Shown here one piece after another: positions 33,699 to 45,808 of a stretch of DNA of 51,872 bases. The notes below the pieces were generated by a model that saw only the letters and a program-made list of their open reading frames with translations, had not been told where the DNA came from and searched no databases. The DNA is taken from positions 1-51,872 of the forward strand of contig JAJCXT010000035.1 in the NCBI GenBank assembly GCA_029263295.1, given 5' to 3'. Position 1 is the stretch's first letter. Every line of letters starts with the position of its first letter. Both the position numbers and the translations under genes were made by a program. The stretch is from Acidobacteriota bacterium. GTDB taxonomy: Bacteria > Acidobacteriota > UBA890 > WLXD01.

Positions 33699-33860
33699 AT
33701 GGCCAAGGGTGGCAACCGCGTGCAGGTTAAGCTGCGCAGCACCGAGAGCCCGCACCGGTACTACACGGTGAAGAGCAAACGGAATACGCCGGACCGTATA
33801 GAGCTCAAGAAGTACGACCCGGTCGTGCGTAAGCACGTTGTCTACAAGGAAGAGAAGTAG
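33699..33860 (+). CDS. rpmG: 50S ribosomal protein bL33, cysteine-free form
   Basis: A 53-residue basic protein, shorter than typical search limits. The sequence begins [20 protein letters not shown], continues [21 protein letters not shown] and ends [12 protein letters not shown]. This is the standard bL33 pattern (YTTxKNRRNTPxRLELKKYxP). It has no cysteine, so it is the C-minus paralogue that does not bind zinc. CACGAGG precedes the ATG at 33699. The ileS gene starts 33 bases downstream. bL33 sits near the E site of the large subunit; a zinc-containing copy may exist elsewhere in the genome. Confidence 0.95.
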   Translation: MAKGGNRVQVKLRSTESPHRYYTVKSKRNTPDRIELKKYDPVVRKHVVYKEEK

Positions 33861-33893
33861 GCGCGCCTAGCTGGCCGCGGCCTGCTAGCGCCT

Positions 33894-37106
<3,213 letters not shown>

Positions 37107-37131
37107 CCGCGCCAGAGCCGTCGCTAGCCGC

Positions 37132-37491
37132 TCAAGCCGCGCGCCAGCGATCCGGCCAGCGCAACGTACCCACCGCCGCGCAGAAGAGCAGGTGCACGAC
37201 GACATTCGCCGGACTACCGATCCCTGTTGAGGCATGGGTGTAAGCCGCCCCGACCATGATCACGGCGATGAGAGCCGCTCCGAAGGAAGCCAGGCGTGGG
37301 AACAAGACCATCACCCCGCCGACGATCTCGAGCCCTGCGATCAGCGCCAGGAACCACGCTGCGTAACCCCACGCCTCGAAACGGCCGGTCCACCCGTCCC
37401 ATTGCTGAAATTTCCCTACGCCCACGAGGATGAACAACGCCCCCAGAAGCACCTGCAGGATCCATGTAGCGATCGGCCGAACACGTGACAT
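37132..37491 (-). CDS. DoxX family membrane protein (second copy)
   Basis: A 119-residue protein with four hydrophobic helices: ATWILQVLLGALFILVGVGKF, AAWFLALIAGLEIVGGVMVLF, FGAALIAVIMVGAAYTHAS and VVVHLLFCAAVGTLRWPDRW. The GKF motif after helix 1, followed by the EIVGGVMVLFPR core, matches DoxX. It is shorter than the copy at 32413-32877. It is divergent from the PadR gene, whose promoter lies in the 71-base gap, so it may be a PadR target. The function is unknown beyond the family link to quinone or redox processes. Confidence 0.82.
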   Translation of the reverse strand: MSRVRPIATWILQVLLGALFILVGVGKFQQWDGWTGRFEAWGYAAWFLALIAGLEIVGGVMVLFPRLASFGAALIAVIMVGAAYTHASTGIGSPANVVVHLLFCAAVGTLRWPDRWRAA

Positions 37492-37514
37492 GACGAACTC
37501 TCCAGAGATATAAT
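37485..37514 (+). promoter_or_regulatory. sigma-70-type promoter of the padR gene
   Basis: GTGACA (37485-37490) as -35 and a perfect TATAAT (37509-37514) as -10 are separated by 18 bases. Transcription would start near 37521. The -35 overlaps the start codon of the divergent DoxX gene. Confidence 0.7.
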
Positions 37515-37523
37515 ATTAAGTGA

Positions 37524-37533
37524 TGTAAATACA
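37524..37533. promoter_or_regulatory. possible PadR operator TGTAAATACA
   Basis: TGTA and TACA form an inverted repeat around AA, lying at about +4 to +13 of the padR transcript. It is nested in a longer imperfect dyad (AGTGATGTAA, then TTATGTTACT, 37519-37545). The position fits autorepression by PadR and control of the divergent DoxX gene. Confidence 0.4.
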
Positions 37534-37562
37534 CGTTATGTTACTCAAAGGCGCTGCGTCAA

Positions 37563-37889
37563 ATGAGCGACCCGAAACTCTCGAATCTGCAGTTCCTGGT
37601 ACTTGGAATTCTGCGTGCTGGTCCGCGAACCGGCCGCATCGTTCGTACCGAGCTCGAACGCTTCGAGGTGCGCAAGAGCGGGCCCGCGTTCTATCAGATG
37701 ATGTCGCGGCTCGAGGCCGCCGGCTTCGTCAAAGGCTGGTACACCCAGCAGATCGTCGAGGGCCAGATCATCCGCGAGCGCCACTACGAGCTGGAAGCGA
37801 CCGGTAGCGGCGCGTGGGATCGCAGCCGTGATTTCCAGCTCGAGGTAATCCGCCGCTTCGGCGACATCGAGGAGCCCGCCGGTGCGTGA
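37563..37889 (+). CDS. PadR family transcriptional regulator
   Basis: A 108-residue DNA-binding protein with the PadR winged helix: LSNLQFLVLGILRAGPRTGRIVRTEL, the recognition helix and wing FYQMMSRLEAAGFVKGWY, then the family's REHYEL-like RERHYELEATGSGAW. A short C-terminal helical tail takes the role of the dimerisation arm, as in small PadR-s1 members. PadR proteins normally repress a neighbouring membrane or ABC-type transporter gene. Its last 8 bases overlap the following membrane protein gene. Confidence 0.88.
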   Translation: MSDPKLSNLQFLVLGILRAGPRTGRIVRTELERFEVRKSGPAFYQMMSRLEAAGFVKGWYTQQIVEGQIIRERHYELEATGSGAWDRSRDFQLEVIRRFGDIEEPAGA

Positions 37890-38187
37890 CTCAGCTCCGT
37901 GGTGGACCGCGCTCGGGTATCTCCTTCCCCGAGACGTGCGTGAACGCGTGTACGAGCCTGCCTGCTACGAACGACTTAGCGACGCGCTTCGGCGCCGTTC
38001 CCGGCTCCGCGGCGGTGTGGGCCTGTACGCGATCAACGTCTTCCTGGGAACGGCCGGCCGCAATCTGCCGCGGATCTGGTTCGACGGACGCTGCCTGAGC
38101 GGCATGGGCCGGCTGGCGGTCGGGATGGGGCTGACCGCGGTCGGCGCCTGGCTGATAACGATCGTGCGCTACGCCTACGCCTACTAG
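37882..38187 (+). CDS. small membrane protein resembling an orphan ABC-permease prefix domain
   Basis: A 101-residue protein that starts from a GTG overlapping padR by 8 bases. It has LLPRDVRERVYEPACYERL near the N-terminus, a basic stretch, and two hydrophobic stretches (GVGLYAINVFLGTAGRNL and LAVGMGLTAVGAWLITIV). The LPRDVRERV opening is like the prefix domain that precedes FtsX-like permeases next to PadR genes in Acidobacteriota. Here no permease follows. I infer a lone remnant or a small independent membrane protein; the assignment is uncertain. Confidence 0.5.
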   Translation: MRDSAPWWTALGYLLPRDVRERVYEPACYERLSDALRRRSRLRGGVGLYAINVFLGTAGRNLPRIWFDGRCLSGMGRLAVGMGLTAVGAWLITIVRYAYAY

Positions 38188-38224
38188 GCGCGAGACTGAA
38201 GGTCCCGCATGGGGCGGCGACCCG

Positions 38225-38755
38225 CTATTCCTGACGAGCTGGCACGTACTCGCCTTCGAACGCCGTGCTCCAGGTCGCGCCGCCATCGGCGGTCGTCTCC
38301 CAGTGCTGGCGGACGCCTCCGCCTTCGATCCGCGTCCATGTGATGCGGTTGGTCCCGTCGCCCAGCACCATCGCGTCGCCCGTCCATTCCCCATCGGTGT
38401 AGATGGCGTTGCCACCATCGTCGATCCACGTCTGGTGCCACTTGTCAGCAGCCGCATCGTAGAAGGAATAGCTGTGTCCCTTGCCGCCATTGACGGATTC
38501 CCAACTCTCGTGCAGCGCACAGCCTCCGAGCACGAGTTCGATGGCGTTATGTCCGGCGACATCGCCGGTTGGCCCGTATACCACCCACTCGCCAACCCAG
38601 AAGTCGAACGCTCGATGCTCTGGGGTCCGGCAACTGGGCGGCCGCTGAGCGGCTTGATACCGGGCACTTGCCTCGTTGGTGAATAGGATCGCCCCGAGGG
38701 CGAACAGGGCCACCAGGGAGACCAACAACAACGCCGCCATTCTCAGATTCCGCAT
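38225..38755 (-). CDS. exported DUF1579-like protein
   Basis: A 176-residue protein with an N-terminal hydrophobic segment (MAALLLVSLVALFALGAILF). The mature part begins PEHRAFDFWVGEWVVYGP, and continues with a lipocalin-like series of strands (LHESWESVNGGKGHSYSFYD, KWHQTWIDDGG, WTRIEGGGVRQHWETTADGG). This is the pattern of the DUF1579 family, small beta-barrel proteins of unknown role. It lies between the PadR pair and ornithine carbamoyltransferase; ArgF is 4 bases upstream on the same strand, so the two are probably co-transcribed. Confidence 0.75.
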   Translation of the reverse strand: MRNLRMAALLLVSLVALFALGAILFTNEASARYQAAQRPPSCRTPEHRAFDFWVGEWVVYGPTGDVAGHNAIELVLGGCALHESWESVNGGKGHSYSFYDAAADKWHQTWIDDGGNAIYTDGEWTGDAMVLGDGTNRITWTRIEGGGVRQHWETTADGGATWSTAFEGEYVPARQE

Positions 38756-38759
38756 GCAG

Positions 38760-39761
38760 TCAGTCTGCCATAGTCGCTACCATCACCGCCTTGATGGTAT
38801 GCATGCGGTTCTCGGCCTGGTCGAACACGATCGAATGAGGCGACTCGAATACCTCCTCGGTCACCTCGACCCCGTCGAGGCCGAACTTCTCGTAAACCTC
38901 GGCGCCAACCCTCGTGTCGCGGTTATGAAACGCTGGCAGGCAGTGCATGAACTTCACGCCGGGGTTGCCCGTCGCCGCCAGCACTGCGCCGTTCACCTGG
39001 TAGGGCTGTAGGAGTTCGATGCGCTGTGCCCACACCTCGTCGGGCTCGCCCATCGAGACCCACACATCGGTGTGGATGAAATCAGCGCCGGCAACGCCCT
39101 CCGCGACGTCCTCGGTGAACGTCAGCCGTGCCCCTGTCGCGGCGGCGATCGACTCGCACTCCGCCCGCAGCCCATCCTCAGGCCACAGACTCTCCGGTGC
39201 CACGACGCGGAAATCCATGCCCAGCTTCGCGCCGCCCACCAGCAGCGAGTTGCCCATGTTGTTGCGGGCGTCGCCGAAGTAGCAGTAAGCCGTGTCGGCG
39301 AGCGACTTGTCGGTGTGCTCGTCCATCGTGAGCATGTCGGCCAGGATCTGGGTGGGGTGGAACTCGTCGGTAAGGCCGTTCCAGACGGGGACGCCCGCGA
39401 ACTCCGCCAGTTCATCGCAGGTGGTCTGCGCGAAGCCGCGGTATTCGATGCCGTCATACAGACGCCCGAGTACGCGGGCGGTGTCCTTCATCGATTCCTT
39501 GTGCCCGATCTGCGAGCCGCTGGGCCCGAGATACGTGCACTGCGCGCCCTGATCGTAGGTCGCGACCTCGAACGAGCAACGAGTGCGCGTCGAGGTCTTC
39601 TCGAAGATCAGGGCGACGTTCTTGCCGCCTAGCTTCGGTTCCTCGATTCCCGCGGCCTTCGCCGCCTTGAGGTCCTTGGCGAGCTGCAGGAGGTAGCCAA
39701 TCTCCTCCGGCGTGAAGTCGAGAAGTTTGACGAAGCTCCGACCGCGCAGTTCGACTCCCAT
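38760..39761 (-). CDS. argF: ornithine carbamoyltransferase
   Basis: A 333-residue enzyme that joins carbamoyl phosphate to ornithine to make citrulline, in arginine synthesis or in reverse in arginine breakdown. The carbamoyl phosphate site is KTSTRTR (STRTR at 57-61), and the other motifs are the FHPTQILAD loop, the ornithine-binding Asp in [12 protein letters not shown] and MHCLPAFHN near the C-terminus. No other arg gene is in the window, so its biosynthetic or catabolic direction is undecided. The longer form, starting [14 protein letters not shown], resembles OTCs from Gram-negative bacteria. The ATG at 39761 begins at the conserved N-terminal helix. Confidence 0.95.
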   Translation of the reverse strand: MGVELRGRSFVKLLDFTPEEIGYLLQLAKDLKAAKAAGIEEPKLGGKNVALIFEKTSTRTRCSFEVATYDQGAQCTYLGPSGSQIGHKESMKDTARVLGRLYDGIEYRGFAQTTCDELAEFAGVPVWNGLTDEFHPTQILADMLTMDEHTDKSLADTAYCYFGDARNNMGNSLLVGGAKLGMDFRVVAPESLWPEDGLRAECESIAAATGARLTFTEDVAEGVAGADFIHTDVWVSMGEPDEVWAQRIELLQPYQVNGAVLAATGNPGVKFMHCLPAFHNRDTRVGAEVYEKFGLDGVEVTEEVFESPHSIVFDQAENRMHTIKAVMVATMAD

Positions 39762-39827
39762 TACCAGCGTCTCCGTCTAGTTGGTTCGATTCACATCCAG
39801 GCCCGCATGATGCTGACCAGAGCGATG

Positions 39828-41462
39828 CTACTCCTGGTCTTGCTCGGAGGAGCGCACCGTCGGGTACGTGATGCCGAGCTGCTCGAGATAGGTGTCGAAG
39901 CGCTCCGGGTCGTAGCGCAGCTCCTTCAGCAGCGGACGGTAGCGCGCCATCTTCTCTTCGTTGAGGAAGGTCGGCGGCTCGGTGTCGAGCGGGATGAGCG
40001 ACTCCCATTGCTGGTCGGCCGTCGTCACCTCGCGATGGTACTTCCAGGCCGCCTCGACGTTGGCGGGGTTCGCCACCAGGTCGATGGCGGTCATGGCGAT
40101 CACACGAGCCCCGTAGTTGGCGCCCTTGTGAGCGATCGGCGTGGCCATCGCGATCGTCGAGGACCAGTGATGGAACGTCGTCCCGGGAATCTGACCCGGG
40201 TAGCGGAGTCGAATGGTCGGGATGTTCCAGGACACTTCGGCGATGTCATCCGAGCCGCCGCCCATCCCCTGGTCCGACTCTTCCAACTCCGTACTCCGCA
40301 GCTCGAGGGGCAGTCCGTCGATGGTGCTGCCGCCATAACCTTCCTCGCCCAGCGTGCCCATCGTCTCCTGGACACCGCGGGCCAGCGCATGGTCGGCCTC
40401 CGACCATGCGGGCATGCCGACTTCCAGGATGTTGGCGTGCATCAGTTCCGCCAGGGGCTTGCTCATGCTCGACGGCCATGCGGCGCCGTAGATGCGCTCG
40501 GTAACCGTCGTGCCGGTCATCATCGCCGCCGCCTCTGCCATGGTCTGGCCGAGTTCGTGCAACTCCTTGATGCGCTCGTAGTCGAGTTCGCGGAAGTAAT
40601 ACCAGACGCTGGCTTCAGACGGCACGACATTCGGCTGGTTGCCACCGTTCGGGATCATGTAGTGGGAGCGCTGCTGCAGCCGCAGATGCTCGCGGCGGAA
40701 GTTCCAGCCAACGTTCATCAGCTCCACCGCGTCGAGCGCCGAGCGCCCCGCCCAGGGAGATCCGGCGCCGTGGGCCGACTTGCCGTGAAAAGTGAACTGC
40801 GTGGAAACGAGGCCGGACCCCGAAATGCCCCAGCCAGTGCTGAAGCCCGAGCTGATGTGCGTCGACAGCATCACGTCGATGCCCTCGAACAGCCCGGCGT
40901 TGACCATGAAGGTGCGCGAAGCAACGAGTTCCTCGGCCACGCCGGGGATCACCACCAACGTGCCTTCGAGGCCATGCGCTTCCATGACGCGCTTGGTCGC
41001 GATGGCACCGATGATGTCGACCGCGGCGGCGCTGTTGTGCCCCTCACCGTGCCCAGGACCGCCGGGAATCAGCGGGTCGTGATAGGCGACGCCTGGCTTC
41101 TGCGAGGTTTCGGGAAGGCCATCGATATCACCCATGAATCCGATGACAGGGTGGCCAGAACCCCAGGTAGCGACGTAGCAGGTGGGCATGCCGGCGCATC
41201 CGGTCTCGATCTCGAATCCCTCGTCGCGCAGGATCCCGGTGATGTACGCAACGGTCTCATGCTCCTGAAACCCCAACTCGCCAAAGGAGAAAACACTGTC
41301 GACCATCACCTGCGACAGCTTCTGCATCGAGGCGACCTGCTCGAACGCCTCGTGCTTGAGTTGCTCGCCATCCGGCTCCTGCGCCCCGGCGGGCAGCCCG
41401 GCTGCGACGAAACTGAGCACGGTCAACGAAGCGATCGGGATCAAGCGGAAGAATCGGCGCAT
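39828..41462 (-). CDS. exported M20 family amidohydrolase (AbgB-like)
   Basis: A 544-residue protein with a signal peptide (FRLIPIASLTVLSFVAAGLPAGA, cut before QE). The M20 fold is shown by GFMGDIDGLPET, GHGEGHNSAAAVD with metal His, GVAEELVASRTFMVNAG with the catalytic Glu and ligand, then the lid/dimer domain, and a late metal His in GTTFHHWSST. It is closest in layout to the p-aminobenzoyl-glutamate hydrolase subunit AbgB and to aminoacylases. The substrate is thus an N-acylated amino acid or peptide; the exact one is unknown. AAGGAG precedes the ATG at 41462. The 274-base gap to the divergent double amidohydrolase gene shows no gene. Confidence 0.83.
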   Translation of the reverse strand: MRRFFRLIPIASLTVLSFVAAGLPAGAQEPDGEQLKHEAFEQVASMQKLSQVMVDSVFSFGELGFQEHETVAYITGILRDEGFEIETGCAGMPTCYVATWGSGHPVIGFMGDIDGLPETSQKPGVAYHDPLIPGGPGHGEGHNSAAAVDIIGAIATKRVMEAHGLEGTLVVIPGVAEELVASRTFMVNAGLFEGIDVMLSTHISSGFSTGWGISGSGLVSTQFTFHGKSAHGAGSPWAGRSALDAVELMNVGWNFRREHLRLQQRSHYMIPNGGNQPNVVPSEASVWYYFRELDYERIKELHELGQTMAEAAAMMTGTTVTERIYGAAWPSSMSKPLAELMHANILEVGMPAWSEADHALARGVQETMGTLGEEGYGGSTIDGLPLELRSTELEESDQGMGGGSDDIAEVSWNIPTIRLRYPGQIPGTTFHHWSSTIAMATPIAHKGANYGARVIAMTAIDLVANPANVEAAWKYHREVTTADQQWESLIPLDTEPPTFLNEEKMARYRPLLKELRYDPERFDTYLEQLGITYPTVRSSEQDQE

Positions 41463-41736
41463 CGGGGTCTCCTTGCTGCGGCTGGGAGCAGTGAACGCCG
41501 ATGGCCAACAAACGGGCGGTCGACGTGGCGCGACGATCCCGCGCGGAGAGCCACGCTGTCAAGCAAGGCGCCGACTGCTGCGCTCGATGTAACCGGGCAA
41601 TGGGGTGCCCGGGGACGCCACGTGGAGCGCGTCGCTGGATCCAGATACACTCCAGCCTTCCCGCAGCGACGAACCACGATAGGCGACGTGGTGCCCGCAC
41701 TACTTCCAGGGCCCGGCCCGACACAGGAGCATCTCG

Positions 41737-44487
41737 ATGCGCTTTTCCAACCAGCGCCTGGCTATCGCGGCGCTAACGTTCTCGCTGGCACTCGGCAGCG
41801 TCACCGGCGCGGCCGGGCAGGCGCCGCCGCGCTACTTCGCCATCACCGGCGCCCAGATCGTTACCGGCACCGGTGAGACCATCGATGGCGGCACGATCAT
41901 CGTGCGCGACGGCATCATCGAGGAGGTACGCGCCGATATAGCCGTCCCGGCCGGCGCCTGGGAGATCGACGCGACAGGGCTCCTCGCCTACCCCGGCCTC
42001 ATCGACGCGATGAGCACTCTCGGCATGCCGTCCGAACTGCGCGCCGCTCGAACCGGCGGCGGCAGGCAACGTGGCGGTGGCGGCCCCGGAGGAGGCGGCG
42101 GCCCCGATGCTGCCGAGCGCTCGTGGGGACCCGAGGATCGTCCCGCGACCTTCACTTGGCTCAATGCGGCGGACGAGCTGGACCCGGACGACTCGCGACT
42201 CGCCACCTGGCGCCAGGCGGGCTTCACGACGGCGATTTCCTCGCCCTCGCTGGGCCTGTTCCCGGGCCAGGCCGCTGTGATCGACCTTGCCGGGGAGCGC
42301 CCCAACGACATGGTGATTGCCACGCCCGTGGCGCTGCCTGTGACCTTCACGAAGGGCCGGCAGTTCCCCGGCTACCCGAACTCGTCGATGGGCGTTATCG
42401 CCTACGTCAAACAGCTGTTCCTCGACGCCCAGTACTACGACGCCGCATGGAGCGTGTACGCGGGCTCTCCGAGCGGCCGTGAGCGCCCCGAGTACGACAA
42501 GGCTCTGGAGCCCATGCGCGCCGTGGTTCGCGAAGACTGGCCTGTTCTGCTGCCTGGCGATCTCGCCAAGGAAGTGCGGCGCGCCATGCGGATCGCACGC
42601 GAGGTGGGCGTTCAGCCCATCGTGTACGGGGCCAGGGAAGCGTACGCGCCCGGCCTGGCAGAAGAACTGGCCAGCACCGGAGTGCCTGTGCTCGTGAACC
42701 TCGACTGGCCCGCGAAGGACTCCGACGCCGATCCCGAGGCGGATGAAAGCCTGGCGACGCTCCGCCACCGCCACCGCGCCCCGACGGCGCCAGCGGTACT
42801 CGCCGAGGCCGGAGCCACATTCGCGTTCTACTCCGGATCCGACAAGCCAGGCGACACGCTCGCCGGGGCCCGCAAGGCGATCCAGGCGGGGCTCGACCCC
42901 GACGACGCGTTGCGCGCATTCACGCTCGGCGCGGCGGAGATCTTCGGAGTCGACGACCGCATCGGCAGCATCCAGCCAGGCAAGATCGCCAACATCATTC
43001 TCACGGACGGCGACCTGTTTGCGGACGGCACTCGTGTGCACACCACGATCGTCGATGGCCACCGTTTCGCCTTCGACGACGAGATGACGGCCGATGCCGA
43101 GCCGACCGAAGACGCGGAGACGCCGGCAGCGGCTGCGCCGGCCTTCGAACTGGTGCCCATGGCCCCGGCCCTGGGCCCCGCCCGCCACGACGATGTGACG
43201 GTGATCCGCAATGCCACCGTGATGACGGCCAGCGATGCCGGCACCATGGAGAACGCTTCGATCCTGGTGCGCGACGGCAAGATCGCGGCGATCGGCACTG
43301 ATGTCGACGCCCCGGACGGCGCCCATGTCATCGATGCGGCGGGACGCTATGTGACCCCGGGCATCATCGATGCTCATTCACACATCGCCGCCGAATCGAT
43401 CAACGAGGGCTCCGTCTCGGTCTCCTCGATGGTCGGCATCGAAGACGTCATCGACCCGTACGACATCGCGATCTATCGCGGTCTGGCCGGTGGAGTTACT
43501 ACGGCCAACGTGCTGCACGGTTCCGCCAACCCGATCGGCGGCAAGAACGCCGTGATCAAACTGCGCTGGGGTCAGGACGCGGACAGTCTGCTCCTGCAGG
43601 GTGCCCCGCCTGGGATCAAGTTCGCGCTGGGTGAGAACACCAAGCGCGCCCGTACTCCACAGCGCTACCCCAACTCGCGGATGGGCGTGAAGGACGTGAT
43701 TCGTCAGGCCTTTCTCGAGGCACAGGCGTATCAGGCCGAGGGACGACGTTACGAGCAGGCGCTCGCCGATGGCGTTGAAGGTGTGATCCCGCCGCGACGT
43801 GACCTGAAACTCGAGGCGCTGGCGGAGATCCTGGAGGGCCAGCGGCTCGTGCACTCGCACTCCTACCGCGCCGACGAGATCCTCCAGCTGCTCCGTGCGG
43901 CCGAGGAATTCGGCTTCCGCATCGCCACGTTCCAGCACGTGCTCGAGGGCTACCGAGTTGCCGATGAGATTGCCGAGCACGGCGCTGGCGCCTCGACGTT
44001 CTCCGACTGGTGGGCGTACAAGGTGGAGGCCTACGAGGCCATTCCGCACAACGCGTCGCTGATGACCGACCGCGGGGTCCGCGTGTCGATCAACTCGGAT
44101 TCCGGCGAGGAAATGCGCCACCTGAACCAGGAAGCCGCCAAGAGCATGAAATGGGGCGGCATGGGCCGCGAAGCCGCTCTCGCGATGGTCACGATCAACC
44201 CGGCGATACAGCTCGGCATCGACGACTGGGTCGGCTCCGTGGAGGTCGGCAAAGATGCCGATCTCGTGCTCTGGGCCAACGATCCCCTGTCGGTGTACGG
44301 GCGTGTGGACGCCACCATGATCGACGGGATCCTGTGGTTCGACCGCGAGCACGATGCTGCCGTTCAGGCCGAACGCGATGAAGAGAAGAAGAAGCTCATG
44401 GAACTCGAAGCAGCAGATGATTCCGACAAGCAGCCGAGACGTCGGCCCACCAGAGACTCCGCGACAGACCAGGAGGCAGGTCGATGA
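41737..44487 (+). CDS. exported double-domain amidohydrolase (inactive N-half, active C-half)
   Basis: A 916-residue protein with a signal peptide (ALTFSLALGSVTGAAG) and two amidohydrolase-type units. The N-terminal unit (about 30-460) has the flanking beta-sandwich strand YFAITGAQIVTGTGETI and the closing GSIQPGKIANIILTDGD, but the metal-binding HxH is replaced (YPGLIDAMSTLG). It also has a Gly-rich insertion near 107-125. The C-terminal unit (about 480-895) keeps the metal site: DAHSHIA (His547, His549), LVHSHSYRADEI, FQHVLEG and the Asp in SINSDSGEE. It ends with VGKDADLVLWANDPL, the imidazolonepropionase-like pattern. AGGAG is 8 bases before the ATG. The charged tail EEKKKLMELE is odd for an exported enzyme. 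Coupled to the next gene (ATGA). Confidence 0.82.
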   Translation: MRFSNQRLAIAALTFSLALGSVTGAAGQAPPRYFAITGAQIVTGTGETIDGGTIIVRDGIIEEVRADIAVPAGAWEIDATGLLAYPGLIDAMSTLGMPSELRAARTGGGRQRGGGGPGGGGGPDAAERSWGPEDRPATFTWLNAADELDPDDSRLATWRQAGFTTAISSPSLGLFPGQAAVIDLAGERPNDMVIATPVALPVTFTKGRQFPGYPNSSMGVIAYVKQLFLDAQYYDAAWSVYAGSPSGRERPEYDKALEPMRAVVREDWPVLLPGDLAKEVRRAMRIAREVGVQPIVYGAREAYAPGLAEELASTGVPVLVNLDWPAKDSDADPEADESLATLRHRHRAPTAPAVLAEAGATFAFYSGSDKPGDTLAGARKAIQAGLDPDDALRAFTLGAAEIFGVDDRIGSIQPGKIANIILTDGDLFADGTRVHTTIVDGHRFAFDDEMTADAEPTEDAETPAAAAPAFELVPMAPALGPARHDDVTVIRNATVMTASDAGTMENASILVRDGKIAAIGTDVDAPDGAHVIDAAGRYVTPGIIDAHSHIAAESINEGSVSVSSMVGIEDVIDPYDIAIYRGLAGGVTTANVLHGSANPIGGKNAVIKLRWGQDADSLLLQGAPPGIKFALGENTKRARTPQRYPNSRMGVKDVIRQAFLEAQAYQAEGRRYEQALADGVEGVIPPRRDLKLEALAEILEGQRLVHSHSYRADEILQLLRAAEEFGFRIATFQHVLEGYRVADEIAEHGAGASTFSDWWAYKVEAYEAIPHNASLMTDRGVRVSINSDSGEEMRHLNQEAAKSMKWGGMGREAALAMVTINPAIQLGIDDWVGSVEVGKDADLVLWANDPLSVYGRVDATMIDGILWFDREHDAAVQAERDEEKKKLMELEAADDSDKQPRRRPTRDSATDQEAGR

Positions 44488-45788
44488 AGCGCCTCGCAAT
44501 CTTCGTTGTTTCGTTGGCCGTGATCGTCAGTGTTGGGGCGGTTGCCCCGGCCGCTGCCCAGGAGGACGTCGTCGTCCTGCAGGGCGGCATGATCCACACG
44601 CTGGTGGAAGGCGCTGAGGTCATCGAAGACGGTGTGGTGGTGATCCAGGACGGCCGCATCGCCGCCGTGGGCGGCTCGGACACCGCGATCCCCGCAGGGG
44701 CGCAGGTCGTTGATGTCTCCGGACAGCATCTCTACCCGGGGTTCTTCGATTCTGTCACCCGTCTCGGTCTCACCGAGATCGGCGCGGTAGCCGTGACGTC
44801 CGACTTCAGCGAACTGGGTGACAACAACCCACACCTCGAAGCGGCCAGTGCCGTACATCCGGCAAGCGAGATCATTCCGGTAACACGCGCCAACGGCACG
44901 ACCCACGCGGTCGCGGCGCCACAGGGCAACGGCATTTCGGGGCAGGGATCTCTGATCCACCTCGACGGCTGGACCGTGGAGGAGATGTTCGTCGAGAACG
45001 TCTACATGGTCGTCCGCTGGCCGAATCTGCAAACGCGCGGGTTCGACCGGGCAACCTTCACCGTGTTCAACCGCTCCTTCGCCGAAGCGAAGGAGGAGTA
45101 CGAGACTTCGGTTGCCGATCTGGAGAAACTGCTGGAGGACGCACGCCGCTACGCCACCAGCGATGTCCGCGACGACCCGACGCAGCGGAACTTCAAGCTG
45201 GAGGCACTTGCCCCTGTTCTCAACGGTGATCAGCCGTTGCTCGTCGCCGTGAACAGCGAGCGAGGGATCCGCGACGTGATCGCGTTCGCGGAACGCAACG
45301 ACGTGAAGGTCGTGATCGCCGGCGGCCGAGAGGCCTGGCGCATCGCCGACGAAGTGGCGGCCTCGGGAGTTCCCGTGATTCTCGGCGCCACGCAGTCGTT
45401 ACCTTCCCGCGAGGACGACCCCTACGACGCGCCTTACGCGGCGCCAGGGAAGCTGCACGCTGCCGGAGTGAAGTTCGCGATCTCCACCTTCAACGCATCG
45501 GCCGCGCGCACGCTGCCCTACGAGGCAGCCACCGCGGTTCCCTACGGTCTGCCGGCGGAGGAAGCCCTGAAGGCGATCACTCGCTATCCGGCCGAGATCA
45601 TGGGCGTGGCTGCTGACCTCGGCACGGTCGAGGCCGGCAAGATCGCCAATCTGTTCGTGGCCGACGGCGACCCGCTGGACATCGCCACACAGGTGACGCA
45701 CGTGGTCATCCAGGGTCGGCTGATCGATCCGTACGACAACAAGCACGACAACTCGTACCAGAAGTACAAGGCACGACCGCGCCGTTGA
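44484..45788 (+). CDS. exported amidohydrolase-like protein lacking the metal-binding HxH
   Basis: A 434-residue protein with a signal peptide (FVVSLAVIVSVGAVAPAAA, cut before QE). It opens with VVVLQGGMIHTLVEGAEVIEDGVVVIQDGRIAAVGG and closes with VEAGKIANLFVADGDPLD, both typical of amidohydrolases. Where the HxH belongs it reads LYPGFFDSVTRLG, and the later His residues are also not in place. It is therefore a probable pseudoenzyme, closely resembling the degenerate half of its neighbour. ATGA overlap with the neighbour implies one-to-one production, so it is probably a partner subunit. Its own stop lies 21 bases before the next gene's ATG. Confidence 0.82.
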   Translation: MKRLAIFVVSLAVIVSVGAVAPAAAQEDVVVLQGGMIHTLVEGAEVIEDGVVVIQDGRIAAVGGSDTAIPAGAQVVDVSGQHLYPGFFDSVTRLGLTEIGAVAVTSDFSELGDNNPHLEAASAVHPASEIIPVTRANGTTHAVAAPQGNGISGQGSLIHLDGWTVEEMFVENVYMVVRWPNLQTRGFDRATFTVFNRSFAEAKEEYETSVADLEKLLEDARRYATSDVRDDPTQRNFKLEALAPVLNGDQPLLVAVNSERGIRDVIAFAERNDVKVVIAGGREAWRIADEVAASGVPVILGATQSLPSREDDPYDAPYAAPGKLHAAGVKFAISTFNASAARTLPYEAATAVPYGLPAEEALKAITRYPAEIMGVAADLGTVEAGKIANLFVADGDPLDIATQVTHVVIQGRLIDPYDNKHDNSYQKYKARPRR

Positions 45789-45808
45789 CGCGAGCCGGCT
45801 CAGTTCGG

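Noticed and set aside
33861..33893. Possible tRNA next to rpmG
   Set aside because: The gap is only 33 bases and has no cloverleaf.
41463..41736. 274-base gap between the divergent hydrolase genes as a possible small gene
   Set aside because: No open frame has a credible ribosome site or recognisable product; it most likely holds only the two promoters.
39807..41876. Open frame of about 690 codons on the plus strand
   Set aside because: It is antisense to the M20 amidohydrolase and its product has no recognisable domain or ribosome site. High G+C makes long open shadow frames.
42040..42115. GGC-rich stretch that could be a simple repeat
   Set aside because: It encodes a Gly-rich insertion in the amidohydrolase (in frame); no unit length is kept.
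41773..43377. Open frame of about 534 codons on the minus strand
   Set aside because: It lies antisense to the double amidohydrolase; its composition (His/Arg-rich) is that of a shadow frame.
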